Below are positions 48,916 to 60,536 of a stretch of 64,000 nucleotides of DNA, piece by piece. The stretch is from Alisma plantago-aquatica (Eukaryota; Streptophyta; Magnoliopsida; Alismatales; Alismataceae). How positions within the stretch are numbered: the first letter of the stretch is position 1; the number at the start of each line of letters is the position of its first letter. The translations under genes were made by a program, and so were the position numbers. The DNA lies in contig OY856409.1 in NCBI GenBank assembly GCA_963693085.1, positions 1,537,231,072 through 1,537,295,071 on the forward strand. Reading direction: 5' to 3'. The notes beneath the pieces were generated by a model. It did no database searches. It was not told the origin of the DNA and saw nothing but the letters and a program-made list of their open reading frames with translations.

Positions 48916-50109
48916 GGCTCGTATGTAAGGACCCTGACTTGCGTTTAGGGCTTACCCTGTTTGTTTTGCTTAACCTTGATGGTTTGATGCTTGCTAATCA
49001 CCTTTAGTGGTGATTAGGGTTTGGTTGTGCTTTGTTGAAAGTTGAAGGTGCTACTTGCAATAAACCAAGTCTAGGGTTTTGTGAGCAAGTTTGCCACCTT
49101 GAGAGGTGTTCTTCTCTCTCCTTGCTTCCTCTAGGGTTGAGAGGAAGGCTTGGGCTTGTTGTTTGAGTTCTTTGGGCCTTTGTTGAGCTTGTTTGGGCCT
49201 TGGAGTTCCTTGTTTGGGCTTGCTTGAGCCTTGTGTCGGCCAAGTGAGGTGTGTGTCGGCCTAGGGTGTGTGTGTGTCGGCCAACAAGGAGCTTGTGTCG
49301 GCTTAGAGAAAGCTTAGTGTGTCGCCCATGAAGCTTGGTCCAACCTTGGTCATGTTTGGAGAACACATGGTGCACATCTTGGACAAGTGTCTTATGTCTT
49401 GCAAGAGTGGTGGCTTGAGTTGGTGGACAAGTGTCCCTTGGGTGGACGACACATAGCAAGAGCTTACCTTGGTTTCTCCTCCTTTCTCATCTATATAGGT
49501 GGTCCCTTCCTTAGCTTGAGGTCCCTTTAGTTCCTCTCCTCCTTGTGCTCGACACACCCCATCTTTCCCTTGCTTGGTGGCCGACACACCCTTGAAGGAG
49601 AAGGTGGAGGCCGATACACCCTTCTTGGAGGAGCCTTGGTGGTCGACAACCCTTGGAGCTCAAAGTGCATCTTCTTCCTTGGAGCTTAAGGCGGGTTGCA
49701 TGACTCTAACCCTAATTACTCTCCTCTCTTTGCATAAATGTTTGCTTTAATCTTGCCCTTGTATGTTTGGAGTTGTTCTTTAGTTATCTTGCATGTTGGC
49801 CAATCCTTGTGTTCTAGGGTTTAGGGAGCAACACTCCTTTCTCCCCTTGGTCTAGATGAGTGAGCTTTGGTCATTGTGTCATGAGCAACACCCCTCTCTC
49901 CTACCCGTTTGAGGTGAGCTCATGACTTAGTGGCTTGAGCAAGACTCTCCTCTCACCTTGGGCAAGATGGTGAGCTCGTTTAGATGGTTTGGTTATGATG
50001 TACCTTGGTTGAGATGTGTGTGGGAAGGTGCTGCCCGACAGCCCTTGCCCTAGTTTACCCTTGCACGGTTTTGAGTGAGCAAAGCTTCTCTTTTGTGCCT
50101 TGAGCGGGT

Positions 50110-50610
50110 GAGCACTCTGGCTCTGCTCGCCCGATGGGTTGCACGCTCAGTAAGCTCAGTGCTGTCTCTCCCAGTTGAACTTTGCTCACCCAGTAGCTCG
50201 CTCGCCTCCTAAGCTTGCTCACCCTGCTTTTGGTTGCTCAGTTGCATACCATGCATGCCCTGTGTCGCCCGGCTCTTTTTGGCTTGCCCGACATGACCTT
50301 GGCTCGCCCAGTGGCTTAGCTCACCCGATAGCTCAGTGTGCTGCTCACCTGGTTTCCCCCTGATGGGCCTGCTCGCTCATGCCTTGGCTCGCCCGACAGG
50401 CCTTGCTCACGCGGTTTTACCCTGCTCGCCCGGCCCAGCTTGTGTCGCCCGACACATGAATGGCTCACCCGATAGAGGAGTCTTGCACGGCTTGCCCGGT
50501 TCTCCCTTGCACACCTGCAGTACTCTGCTCGCTCGAGGTACGTACCTTGCACGCCTGATATCAACCTGCTCACTCGGACACCCTGCACGCCTGCTAGGGC
50601 TGCACGCCCG
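50110..50610 (+). repeat. Degenerate gctcgcccg repeat in the LTR
   Basis: Words such as ctcgcccga, ctcacccga and cacgcccga occur every 15-30 bases for half a kilobase, sharply more C/G-rich than the rest of the LTR. The same stretch is at about 57855-58365 in the right LTR. Confidence 0.85.
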
Positions 50611-51446
50611 ATAGGGGTTAGATAAGGATGGGGTCTGCCCGGGGTGATCTTTAGTGAGAGTTTTGAATGTCTTTGGTGAGGACATGACTGGTCATGGAAA
50701 GGTGACATGTCGACTATGCTTCTATGTTAGCTCATTTCTTAATGATGATGTTCATATTCCTTTAATGATAAATGTGATCTTGAGCATACATTAGGGTTGC
50801 TTGATAATGTGCTTACATGTGTGACATTAAGATGAGGCATGGATATGACTATTATTGTCATTATGTGTTGGCAATATACTTAACCCTAATGGTCACCTTA
50901 TATTAATAATAATGAGTCTCTTGATTATTCCTATGGTTATTGAATGATGCTAGCCATGCAGGTAATGCTTAGCCCAATGAAAGGCTATGAAGAATGGTTA
51001 ATGTGAATATTGATGACAGGTGTATTATGAATGATGTTCCATAATGATGATGAAAGCCTTGAGAGGCTATGTAATAAGGTATTGAGATCCCATGATATGT
51101 GATGATCCTTGAGAGGGATCTAGATGGTTGGCAAGAGGCCAAGTGATAACATGCGATTTGAGATCCTTGTGATAGATCAGTGTGATGTAAATTGTAGGAA
51201 ATGCATAATGTTGAGTTTATGTTGTTTTCCTTCTGTTATGTTTTGCATGTTATACAACTTGGTTGAATCTTGCAATCCATCTAAAAGATACTAATTAATC
51301 ATAGTAGAATCTATCATGTAGTTTGCCCTGGCCATAACGAAACGGGTTCTCCTGCGGGTTAACCCGGAGCGCATATTGTTGAATATGTGAGGTTGCTCCT
51401 AGCCTAAAGTGAGGAGGTAAGAGTGCAACTGCGGTTGTAGACTCAA

Positions 51447-51535
51447 GGGCGAGGTGAACATAGCCCAGTTATGATAAGGGCGAGGTGAACATAGCCCAGT
51501 TATGATAAGGGCGAGGTGAACATAGCCCATATGTA
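51447..51535 (+). repeat. 31-bp minisatellite in the LTR, three copies
   Basis: gggcgaggtgaacatagccc plus agttatgataa, starting at 51447, 51478 and 51509; the third copy is partial. The right LTR has the same three copies near 59198-59285. Confidence 0.9.
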
Positions 51536-51630
51536 TATTGAGCATGAATGTGTTCATGACTCAGAGCACAGTGTTTAGACACGTGGCTCAGTTTTACTAG
51601 TGTTGTGACCTGTACTAAGGTGGGCTAGGC

Positions 51631-51800
51631 AGAGGGTAGCCTGAAGAGATAACCCTGTGGCTTATGACCACTTCAGCATGAGACTACGGTCATGCTTATG
51701 TATACTCATGTTCCGCAGTAGAGGGTAGCCTGAAGAGCTAACCTTGTGGCTTATGACCACTTCAGCATGAGACTGCGGTCCTGCTTATATTATACTTATG
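51631..51800 (+). repeat. 89-bp duplication in the LTR
   Basis: agagggtagcctgaagag begins at 51631 and 51720, each followed by ctaacc(c)tgtggcttatgaccac and cttcagcatgagactRcggtc. It is also present in the right LTR (about 59393-59560). Confidence 0.9.
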
Positions 51801-52786
51801 TACGGAACATGAGGCGGAGAAGGTCTTGGATTCCGGCTCTTCCATTGACCTTGTATGGCACTGGTTATGGGCTTCGCAGCTGAAGGTTGGATTTGAACGG
51901 TACGGTTCAATTCCTCAGGGCATAATAATACGTAATCCAGCCATTTAGTATGTACTGCTTAAGACAAACATGAAACATTGGTTGAGGCCTTGCTTGTGTA
52001 GATAACTCTAATTATCTTGCAATTAATGTGCATTACTCCTATGTGGTGAGTTTTATATATATTTCGTCTTGTCAATCATGTCCCATTGAGAGGTATGCAG
52101 GTTATATGCCTTTTTGGCACAGCTGGTAAATTGTATGGTACAGATGGCCTTGCTTTTCATAAACTGTTTGTTATATTCCTTATCAATATATCTGCTCATA
52201 TGAATGCTTATCTGAGGTTTTGTAGTTTTGGCATAGAGTTATGCATCCCGGTGGGACAATGTTCGATTGTCTCACTCCGCTGGTTTACGCCCTTTTTAGG
52301 TGGTCGAGCTTGTTGTGGTGGTGGTCGTGGAGTTGCGGTCGAGCAGTAAGAAGATCAGTAGAAGGCAAGCTTTGGAGATGTTGTTGTTTTGGATGTTTTG
52401 GTGTAGAGTCTAGAGTCATCCCTGTACTCTTAGGTCCTTGGCGGTGTTTTGACGTTGTTTTACGATGCACGACCGATGTTGTTTGTATATCCTGCTACTG
52501 GCCGGATGTGGGCCTTTATATGTATATAACAGGTGATGAACTTAGGTTACGACTAGACAGTTGTTGCTCTAAGTTGTGGACATGTATCCAGGCTTGTGTG
52601 AAATATATGTAACATGTTTTCTTGCAGGATATGGTCTGGAATGAAATATGTTTCTCAGTTTATCAATTTTCCGCAATCGGTTTTAATTAACCCGTGTTTT
52701 TGTTAAGCTGTGGTTATGGTGATTTCCGCACGTTTTCGCGTAACACCTCATTATCTATGTGATAATGGGATGTGTTGCCACAAGTT

Positions 52787-52798
52787 TGGTATCATAGC
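52787..52798 (+). other. Primer-binding site of the Tekay-type element
   Basis: tggtatcatagc lies four bases after the left LTR. One base differs from the usual tggtatcagagc, which is intact after the right LTR. Confidence 0.85.
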
Positions 52799-52908
52799 TT
52801 TAGGTTCGCTGAGTCTACAGGGATTCTAGGACTAGGTGGTGTTTGTTCTTATGTGTTTTCCATAATTTCTCATAGAAATCTTCTGCCCTTAGCGGAAGAA
52901 AAGCCAAG

Positions 52909-54561
52909 ATGTCTGGAAACCATGAAGAACTCACTGTTGGATACAGCGATGCTGCATCTGTTGATGGAGCATTAGGTCAGGCACATGAAGATCGGGTGCC
53001 TGAGGTCCCCCAACCTGACCCAGCCATTCTTGAACGCCTTGCCTACCAACAGTTTATGGGGAAGATGATGGTTACGATGAATCTCATGGTCGAACGATTA
53101 CCAGTGCCTCCTCTACGAGCACAGGTTCCCCATGGAGAAGCATCGGGTATTGGGAAGACCTTTGAGCGGCTTCGCCGAGTCGGAGCTTTGGAGTATGCTG
53201 GAACGGCTGATCCAGCGGATGCGGATCTGTGGCTGACAAGTCTTGAAAAGGCTTTCCGAATCCTCGACATCCCCGAAGCAGACAAAGTAAAGCATGTTGT
53301 CTACCTTCTGAAAGGTAGTGCTAGTCACTGGTGGACCATCGAGGAAGAGAAGCGGCCTGGTGAGGTGATATGTTGGGAGATGTTCCGACGCAAGTTCGCC
53401 GCCAGATACTTTCCGAAGACGTATCTGGACGAGAAGGTCAGTCAGTTTGAGTGCTTACAGCAAGAAAGGATGAAACTCGCCGAGTATGAGACCAAGTTTA
53501 TGGATCTGTTGAGGTTTTGTCCTCACATGGCGACGACAGACGAAGAACGACTCAGAAGTTTCGAGAAGGGTTCGAGTGCTGAGGTAACAACCCATGTACC
53601 TGCTTTGGAGGACCGAGAACGGTTGGATACGGCTGTAGGACCTGCCTGGAGAATCAAACGATCAGTCAGGAAGAAAAGAGGATCCATACCCCAGCAAAGA
53701 CCTTATCTTGCACCCAGGATCTGCTATCAGTGCAAACAACCAGGACATATCTGGTCAAGTTGTCCCTACAAAGATGATGAAGTGACGCAGCAGCCGAGGC
53801 AGAACCTTCAGGGATCAGAGAGACCACAGCCCAGTGGTAGCAGAGGACGAGGACGCGGTCGAGCGTCTCAGGCTGGATCGTCTGCTCAGGGAGGCAGAGG
53901 TCGTGGACAGCAAGCAACGGCTCGATTCTATGCTATGAATCAGCCGGAGGCGGTGGTCAACCCGCGAGTGGTGACAGGTCAGATGGAGTTATTTCATTCT
54001 GATATGTCTTCTTCTTGCTTTATATCTGTTCTGGTTGACCCGGGTGCTACGCACTCTTTTATCGCCTATAGTATGCTTGAGAACTTTCGTTTACCTGTTA
54101 GCTGTAAGAAGGATGGTTCGATGTGGTTGTGTATAGACTACCGGCAGTTGAACAAGGTCACGATCAAGAACAAGTACCCGTTGCTGAGGATAGATGATCT
54201 ATTCGATCAGTTGCGTGGAGCTACTGTATTCTCAAAGATCGATCTATGGTCCGGATATCATCAGTTGAGGATAAAGGCGGATGACATATCGAAGTCAGCC
54301 TTCAGGACAAGGTATGGTCATTATGAGTTTGTGGTTATGCCGTTTAGGTTAACCAATACACCTGCAGCTTTCATGGACCTGATGAACAGAGTGTTCCGTC
54401 TGTTCTTAGATCAGTTTGTTGTAATCTTTATAGATGACATCTTGATCTATAGTCGAGACAGGCTAGAGCACGAGCAACATCTTCGTCAAGCGTTGACTCT
54501 TCTTCGCCAACATCAGTTGTATGCCAAGTTCAGTAGTGTGAGTTCTGGCTGGATGAAGTGA
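52909..54561 (+). pseudogene. gag-protease-RT part of the gypsy polyprotein, with deletion and frameshift
   Basis: The ATG at 52909 (caagATG) opens a 550-codon frame. Residues about 60-215 are the retrotransposon gag capsid. The zinc knuckle [14 protein letters not shown] is residues 272-285 (53722-53763), followed by a Gly/Arg/Ser/Gln-rich run. The protease motif appears as DPGATHSFI at about residue 377; Tekay elements normally have DSG. After only about 25 residues the frame enters reverse transcriptase ([12 protein letters not shown] from about 402), so roughly the second half of protease and the RT N-terminus are missing. The RT active site FIDDIL is present (54427-54444). The frame fails after YAKF, with a frameshift around 54530-54557. 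Confidence 0.9.
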
Positions 54562-56062
54562 CCTTCCTGGGCCATGTGATATCCGCCAAAGGAGTCAAGG
54601 TAGATCCGAAGAAGGTGGAATCTGTTGCAGACTGGGAACAGCCGAAGACGCCGACAGAAGTTCGTAGTTTCCTTGGTCTAGTAGGATACTACCGGAGGTT
54701 TACCAAGGACTTCAGTGTGATCGTGTTACCGATGATGAAGTTGACCAGGAAGGATGTACCTTTTGTTTGGGATGATCGATGTCAACAAGCTTTCCAAAGT
54801 CTAAAAGAGAAGCTGACCAGTGCTCCAGTATTGATCTTTCCAGAGCCTGGGAAAGGCTATGTTGTTTTCTGTGATGCTTTCAAGAAAGGTTTAGGTTGTG
54901 TGTCGATGCAGGAGGATCATGTGGTTTCTTTTGCCTCGCGACAACGCAAGAAGCATGAGGAGAACTATCTGACTCACGACTTGGAGCTGGCAGCAGTGGT
55001 TCATGCGTTAAAGATCTAGAGACACTATCTGTATGGGGAAGTGTGTCAGATCTTTACGGATCATAAGAATCTGAAGTATATCTTCACGCAGCATGAGTTG
55101 AACATGCGAAAGCGGCGATGGATGGAGTTGATCAACGACTACGACTGCACTATCGAGTATCATCCTGGTAAGTCAAATGTGGTAGCTGATGCGCTTAGCA
55201 GAAAGTCTTCTTTTTCTTCCAAGAAGGCACAATTGAGTTCCCTGGTTTGCCATAGGCGGGATATGTTTGTTTTTCTGTGACAGATGAATGTGCAGATGGA
55301 AGTTTCTTTGTTATCTAGTCTTTTCGCACAGCTACAAGTCAAACCTATGTTGAGGCAGCAGATCAAGGATGCACAGCAGACAGACGATGCGGTACAGTTG
55401 ATTAAATTAGAGTTCGGCAGCAACAATCGTGATGGGTTTCGTGAGTCCGAGGATGGACTAGTTTGCTATCGTGATAGGATGGTGGTTCCAGATGCTGATG
55501 ATCTGAGGAAGTTGGTGCTCGAGGAAGCACACACATCAATGTACGCCATGCATCCAGGTGTCACCAAGATGTATCATAGTCTGAAAGACTTGTATTGGTG
55601 GCCCAGTATGAAGAAAGATGTGGTTGAGTTCGTGGCTAGATGTGCGGTATGTCAGCAAGTGAAGGCTGAACATCAGAAGCCGGCAGGTACGTTGCAACCT
55701 TTGCCGATACCGTAGTGGAAATGGGATCACACAACCATGTATTTCGTAGTTGGTCTACCTCAGACAACTAGAAATCATGATTCCATTTGGGTGGTAGTGG
55801 ACAGATTGACGAAGTCTGCCCATTTTCTGCCTGTGAAGACAACATATACAGCTGAGAAGCTCGCTAAGGTGTATGTGGATGAGATATTTCGTTTGCATGG
55901 TGTGCCAGCAACGATCGTTTCTAACAGAGGTCCTCAGTTTATGAGTCGTTTTTGGGAACAGTTGCACAGATCGTTGGGAACGCAGTTAAGGTTCAGTACA
56001 GCCTTTCATCCACAGACAGATGGACAGTCTGAAAGGATTATTCAGATTGTGGAAGATCTCCT
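54558..56062 (+). pseudogene. RT end, RNase H and integrase part of the gypsy polyprotein, three stops
   Basis: One continuous frame carries the RT thumb ([19 protein letters not shown]), RNase H ([44 protein letters not shown]) and integrase with its HHCC zinc domain (YAMHPGVTKMYHSLK...CAVCQQVKAEH). It is cut by TAG at 55017-55019, TGA at 55278-55280 and TAG at 55713-55715. In the integrase core the first two acidic residues are lost: Tyr at 55740-55742 and Asn at 55923-55925. The Glu is kept at 56031-56033 with DD35E spacing. The RNase H acidic residues appear intact. The integrase then jumps to its C-terminal part with about 50 residues missing. Confidence 0.9.
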
Positions 56063-56663
56063 TTGTGTTGGTACGAGTCTGGTGAGTACCAGCTTTTGGG
56101 TCCTGAGTTAGTGCAGCAGACGACAGATAAGATCAAAGTGATACAACAACAGTTGAAAGTGGCACAGGACAGGCAGAAGTCTTATGCAGACAATCACCGA
56201 CGACCGTTGAAATTCCAGGTAGGAGACAAAGTATATCTTAAGGTCTCTCCTTGGAAAGGTGTGCTGAGTTTTGGACGGAAGGGTAAGTTGGTACCCAAGT
56301 ATATGGGGCCTTACCCAGTCCTAGCACATGTTTGAAAGGTAGCTTACGAGATAGAGTTACCTCCTGAGTTGCAAAGGTTACATCCAGTGATTCCATGTCA
56401 GTATGTTGAAGAAAAGTCATCCGGATTCAGGTACAGTGATACAACCAGTTGAGGTTGAGCTTGATGCAGATGTGACCTACGAGGAAGGTCCTGTGGCGAT
56501 CCTTGACAGAAGGATCAAGAAGCTGAAGAGGAAGGACCTAATTCTTGTGAAGGTTCTTTGGCAGCGTCATGGCATCGAGGAAGCCACGTGGGAGCTTGAG
56601 GAAGAGATGAGGAGGAAGTATCCCTCGCTTTTCTCTTCGGATTTCGGGAACGAAATCCCTTAA
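56063..56663 (+). pseudogene. Integrase C-terminus and chromodomain, frameshifted
   Basis: Frame 56063-56335 reads the integrase C-terminal module (LLGPELVQQTTDKIKVI, YADNHRR, VGDKVYLKVSPWKGV). A TGA at 56333-56335 and a frameshift near 56400 lead to the frame at 56403-56663. That last piece carries a chromodomain (AILDRRIKKLKRKDLILVK, then VLWQRHG and EATWELEEEM) and ends EIP-stop directly at the purine tract. A C-terminal chromodomain is the mark of chromoviruses and is thought to guide insertion into heterochromatin. Confidence 0.9.
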
Positions 56664-56675
56664 AGGGGGTTAGAT
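56662..56675 (+). other. Polypurine tract of the Tekay-type element
   Basis: aaagggggttagat overlaps the stop codon of the chromodomain frame and abuts the TGTAAGGA of the right LTR. Confidence 0.85.
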
Positions 56676-59600
56676 TGTAAGGATCCTGACCTGCGTTTAG
56701 GGCTTACCATGTTTGTTTTGCTTAACCTTGATGGTTTGATGCTTGCTAATCACCTTTAGTGGTGATTAGGGTTTGGTTGTGCTTTGTTGAAAGTTGAAGG
56801 TGCTACTTGCATTAAACCAAGTCTAGGGTTTTGTGAGCAAGTTTGCCACCTTGAGATGTGTTCTTCTCTCTCCTTGCTTCCTCTAGGGTTGAGAGAAAGG
56901 CTTGGGCTTGTTGTTTGAGTTCTTTGGGCCTTTGTTGAGCTTGTTTGGGCCTTGGAGTTCCTTGTTTGGGCTTGCTTGAGCCTTGTGTCGGCCAAGTGAC
57001 GTGTGTGTCGGCCTAGGGTGTGTGTGTGTCGGCCAACAAGGAGCTTGTGTCGGCCTAGAGCTAGCTTAGTGTGTCACCCATGAAGCTTGGTCCAACCTTG
57101 GTCATGTTTGGAGAACACATGGTGCACATCTTGGACAAGTGTCTTATGGCTTGCAAGAGTGGTGGCTTGAGTTGGTGGACAAGCGTCCCTTGGGTGGACG
57201 ACACATAGCAAGAGCTTACCTTGGTTTCTCCTCCTTTCTCATCTATATAGGTGGTCCCTTCCTTAGCTTGAGGTCCCTTTAGTTCCTCTCCTCCTTGTGC
57301 ACGACACACCCCATCTTTCCCTTGCTTGGTGGCCGACACACCCTTGAAGGAGAAGTTGGAGGCCGATACACCCTTCTTGGAGGATCCTTGGTGGTCGACA
57401 ACCCTTGGAGCTCAAAGTGCATCTTCTTCCTTGGAGCTTAAGGCGGGTTGCATGACTCTAACCCTAATTACTCTCCTCTCTTTGCATATATGTTTGCTTT
57501 AATCTTGCCCTTGTACGTTTGGAGTTGTTCTTTAGTTATCTTGCATGTTGGCCGATCCTTGTGTTCTAGGGTTTAGGGAGCAACACTCCTTTCTCCCCTT
57601 GGTCTAGATGAGTGAGCTTTGGTCATTGTGTCATGAGCAACACCCCTCTCTCCTACCCGTTTGAGGTGAGCTCATGACTTAGTGGCTTGAGCAATACTCT
57701 CCTCTCACCTTGGGCAAGATGGTGAGCTCGTTTAGATGGTTTGGTTATGATGTACCTTGGTTGAGATGTGTGTGGGAAGGTGCTGCCCGACAGCCCTTGC
57801 CCTAGTTTACCCTTGCACGGTTTTGAGTGAGCAAAGCTTCTCTTTTGTGCCTTAAGCGGGTGAGCACTCTGGCTCTGCTCGCCCGATGGGCTGCACGCTC
57901 AGTAAGCTCAGTGCTGTCTCGCCCAGTTGAACTTTGCTCACCCAGTAGCTCGCTCGCCTCCTAAGCCTGCTCACCCTGCTTTTGGTTGCTCAGTTGCATA
58001 CCCTGCACGCCCTGTGTCGCCCGGCTCTTTTTGGCTCGCCCGACATGACCTTGGCTCGCCCAGTGGCTTAGCTCACCCGATAGCTCAGTGCGCTGCTCAC
58101 CTGGTTTCCCCCCTGACGCGCCTGCTCGCTCATGCCTTGGCTCGCCCGACAGGCCTTGCTCACGCGGTTTTACCCTGCTCGCCCGGCCCAGCTTGTGTCG
58201 CCCGACACATGAATGGCTCGCCCGATAGAGGAGTCTTACACGGCTCGCCCGGTTCTCCCTTGCACACCCGCAGTACTCTGCTCGCTCGATGTACGTACCT
58301 TGCACGCCCGATATCAACTTGCTCACTCGGACACCCTGCACGCCTGCTAGGGTTGCACACCCGATAGGGGTTAGATAAGGATGGGGTCTGCCCGGGGTGA
58401 TCTTTAGTGAGAGTTTTGAATGTCTTTTGTGAGGACACGACTGGTCATGGAAAGGTGACATGTCGACTATGCTTCTATGTTAGCTCATTTTTTAATGATG
58501 ATGTTCATATTCTTTAATGATAAATGTGATCTTGAGAATACATTAGGGTTGCTTGATAATGTGATTACATGTGTGACATTAAGATGAGGCATGGATATGA
58601 CTATTATTGTCATTATGTGTTGGAAATATACTTAACCCTAATGGTCACCTTATATTAATAATAATGAGTCTCTTGATTATTCCTATGGTTATTGAATGAT
58701 GCTAGCCATGCAGGTAATGCTTAGCCCAATGAAAGACTATGAAGAATGGTTAATGTGAATACTGATGACAGGTGTATTATGAATGATGTTCCATAATGAT
58801 GATGAAAGCCTTGAGACGCTATGTAATAAGGGATTGAGATCCCATGATATGTGATGATCCTTGAGAGGGATCTAGATGGTTGGCAAGAGACCAAGTGATA
58901 ACATGCGATGTGAGATCCTTGTGATAGATCAGTGTGATGTAAATTGTAGGAAATGCATAATGTTGAGTTTATGTTGTTTTCCTTCTGTTATGTTTTGCAT
59001 GTTATACAACTTGGTTGAATCTTGCAATCCATCTAAAAGATACTAATTAATCATAGTGGAATCTATCATGTAGTTTTCCCTGGCCATAATGAAACGGGTT
59101 CTCCTGCGGGTTAACCCGGAGCACATATTGTTGAATATGCGAGGTTGCTCCTAGCCTAAAGTGAGGAGGCAAGAGTGCAACTGTGGTTGTAGACTCAAGG
59201 GCGAGGTGAACATAGCCCAGTTATGATAAGGGCGAGGTGAACATAGCCCAGTTATGATAAGGGCGAGGTAAACATAGCCCATATGTATATTGAGCATGAA
59301 TGTGTTCATGACTCAGAGCAAGGTGTTTAGACACGTGGCTCAGTTTTACTAGCGTCGTGACCTGTACCAAGGCGGGCTAGGAAGAGGGTATCCTGAAGAG
59401 ATAACCCTGTGGCTTATGACCACTTCAGCATGAGACTACGGTCCTGCTTATGTATACTCATGTTCCGCGGCAGAGGGTAGCCTGAAGAGCTAACCCTGTG
59501 GCTTATGACCACTTTAGCATGAGACTGCGGTCCTGCTTATATTATACTTATGTACGGAACATGAAGCGGAGAAGGTCTTGTATTCCGGCTCTTTCATTGA

Positions 59601-60536
59601 CCTTGTATGGCACCGACTATGGGCTTCGCAGCCGAAGGTTGGATTTGAACGGTACGGTTCAATTCCTCAGGGCATAATAATACATAATCCAGCCATTTAG
59701 TATGTACTGCTTAAGACAAACACGAAACATTGGTTGTGGCCTTGTTTGTGTAGACAACTCTAATTATCTTGCAATTAATGTGCATTACTCCTATGTGGTG
59801 AGTTTTATATATATTTCGTCTTGTCAATCATGTCCCATTGAGAGGTATGAAGGTTATATGCCTTTTTGGTACAGCTGGTAAATTGTATGGTACAGATGGC
59901 CTTGCTTTTCATAAACTGTTTCTGTTATATTCCTTATCAATATATATGCTCATATGAATGCGTATCTGAGGTTTTGTAGTTTTGGCGCGGAGTTATGCCT
60001 CCCGCTGGGACAATGTTCGATTGTCTCACTCTGGTGGTTTACACCCTTTTTAGGTGGTCGAGCTTGTCGTGGTGGTGGTCGCGGAGTTGTTGCCGAGCAG
60101 CAAGAAGATCAGTAGAGGGCAAGCTTTGGAGATGCTGGTGTTTTGGATGTTTTGGTGTAGAGTCTAGAGTCATCCCTGTACTCTCAGGTCCTTGGCGGTG
60201 TTTTGACGTTGTTTTATGATGCACGACCGATGTTGTTTGTATATCCTGCTGCTGGCCGGATGTGGGCCTTTATATGTATATAACAGGTGATGAACTCAGG
60301 TTACGACTAGACAGTTGTTGCTCTAAGATGTGGACATGTATCCAGGCTTGTGTGAAATATATGTAACATGTTTTCTTGCAGGATATGGTCTGGAATGAAA
60401 TATGTTTCTCAGTTTATCAGTTTTTCGCAATCGGTTTTAATTAACCCGTGTTTTTGTTAAGCTGTGGTTATGGTGATTTCCGCACGTTTTCGCGTAACAC
60501 CTCGTTATCTATGTGATAATGGGATGTGTTGCCACA
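56676..60536 (+). repeat. Right LTR of the Tekay-type element
   Basis: 3861 bp, TGTAAGGA...TTGCCACA, collinear with the left LTR including the gctcgcccg stretch and both tandem repeats. By eye differences are spread evenly and mostly C/T or G/A, as expected of methylated, ageing retroelement DNA. Confidence 0.93.

Larger units (their letters stand above)
48924..52782 (+). repeat. Left LTR of the Tekay-type element
   Basis: 3859 bp, TGTAAGGA...TTGCCACA. It contains a gtgtcggcc-rich stretch (49220-49330), a C-rich stretch built on degenerate gctcgcccg words (about 50110-50610), a 31-bp minisatellite (51447-51535) and an 89-bp duplication (51631-51800). The frames of 85-151 codons inside it are byproducts of this biased composition. 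Confidence 0.93.
48924..60536 (+). mobile_element. Ty3/gypsy chromovirus (Tekay/Del type), relic, with 3.86-kb LTRs
   Basis: LTRs run 48924-52782 and 56676-60536, both beginning TGTAAGGA and ending TTGCCACA. Between them lie a primer-binding site, gag with a CCHC knuckle, protease, reverse transcriptase, RNase H, integrase, a chromodomain and a purine tract, in the order of Tekay/Del chromoviruses. All coding parts are damaged. The two LTRs differ by scattered substitutions, mostly transitions by eye, so the insertion is not recent. The base string after the right LTR is not a duplicate of the five bases before the left LTR (tcgta). Instead a second primer-binding site follows. Confidence 0.93.

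Noticed and set aside
48924..48924. tcgta before the left LTR as target-site duplication of the gypsy element
   Set aside because: The bases after the right LTR are agttt, the start of another internal region, so no matching duplicate exists.
49004..49587. 151- and 94-codon minus-strand frames in the LTR
   Set aside because: They lie antisense in LTR sequence, are partly repeated in the other LTR with different ends, and match no family.
50175..50708. Frames of 62-130 codons on both strands inside the LTR (and 57927-58461 in the other LTR)
   Set aside because: They arise from the C/G-rich gctcgcccg word field, which lacks stops in several frames. Arg/Pro/Ser-rich translations on both strands show compositional bias, not coding.
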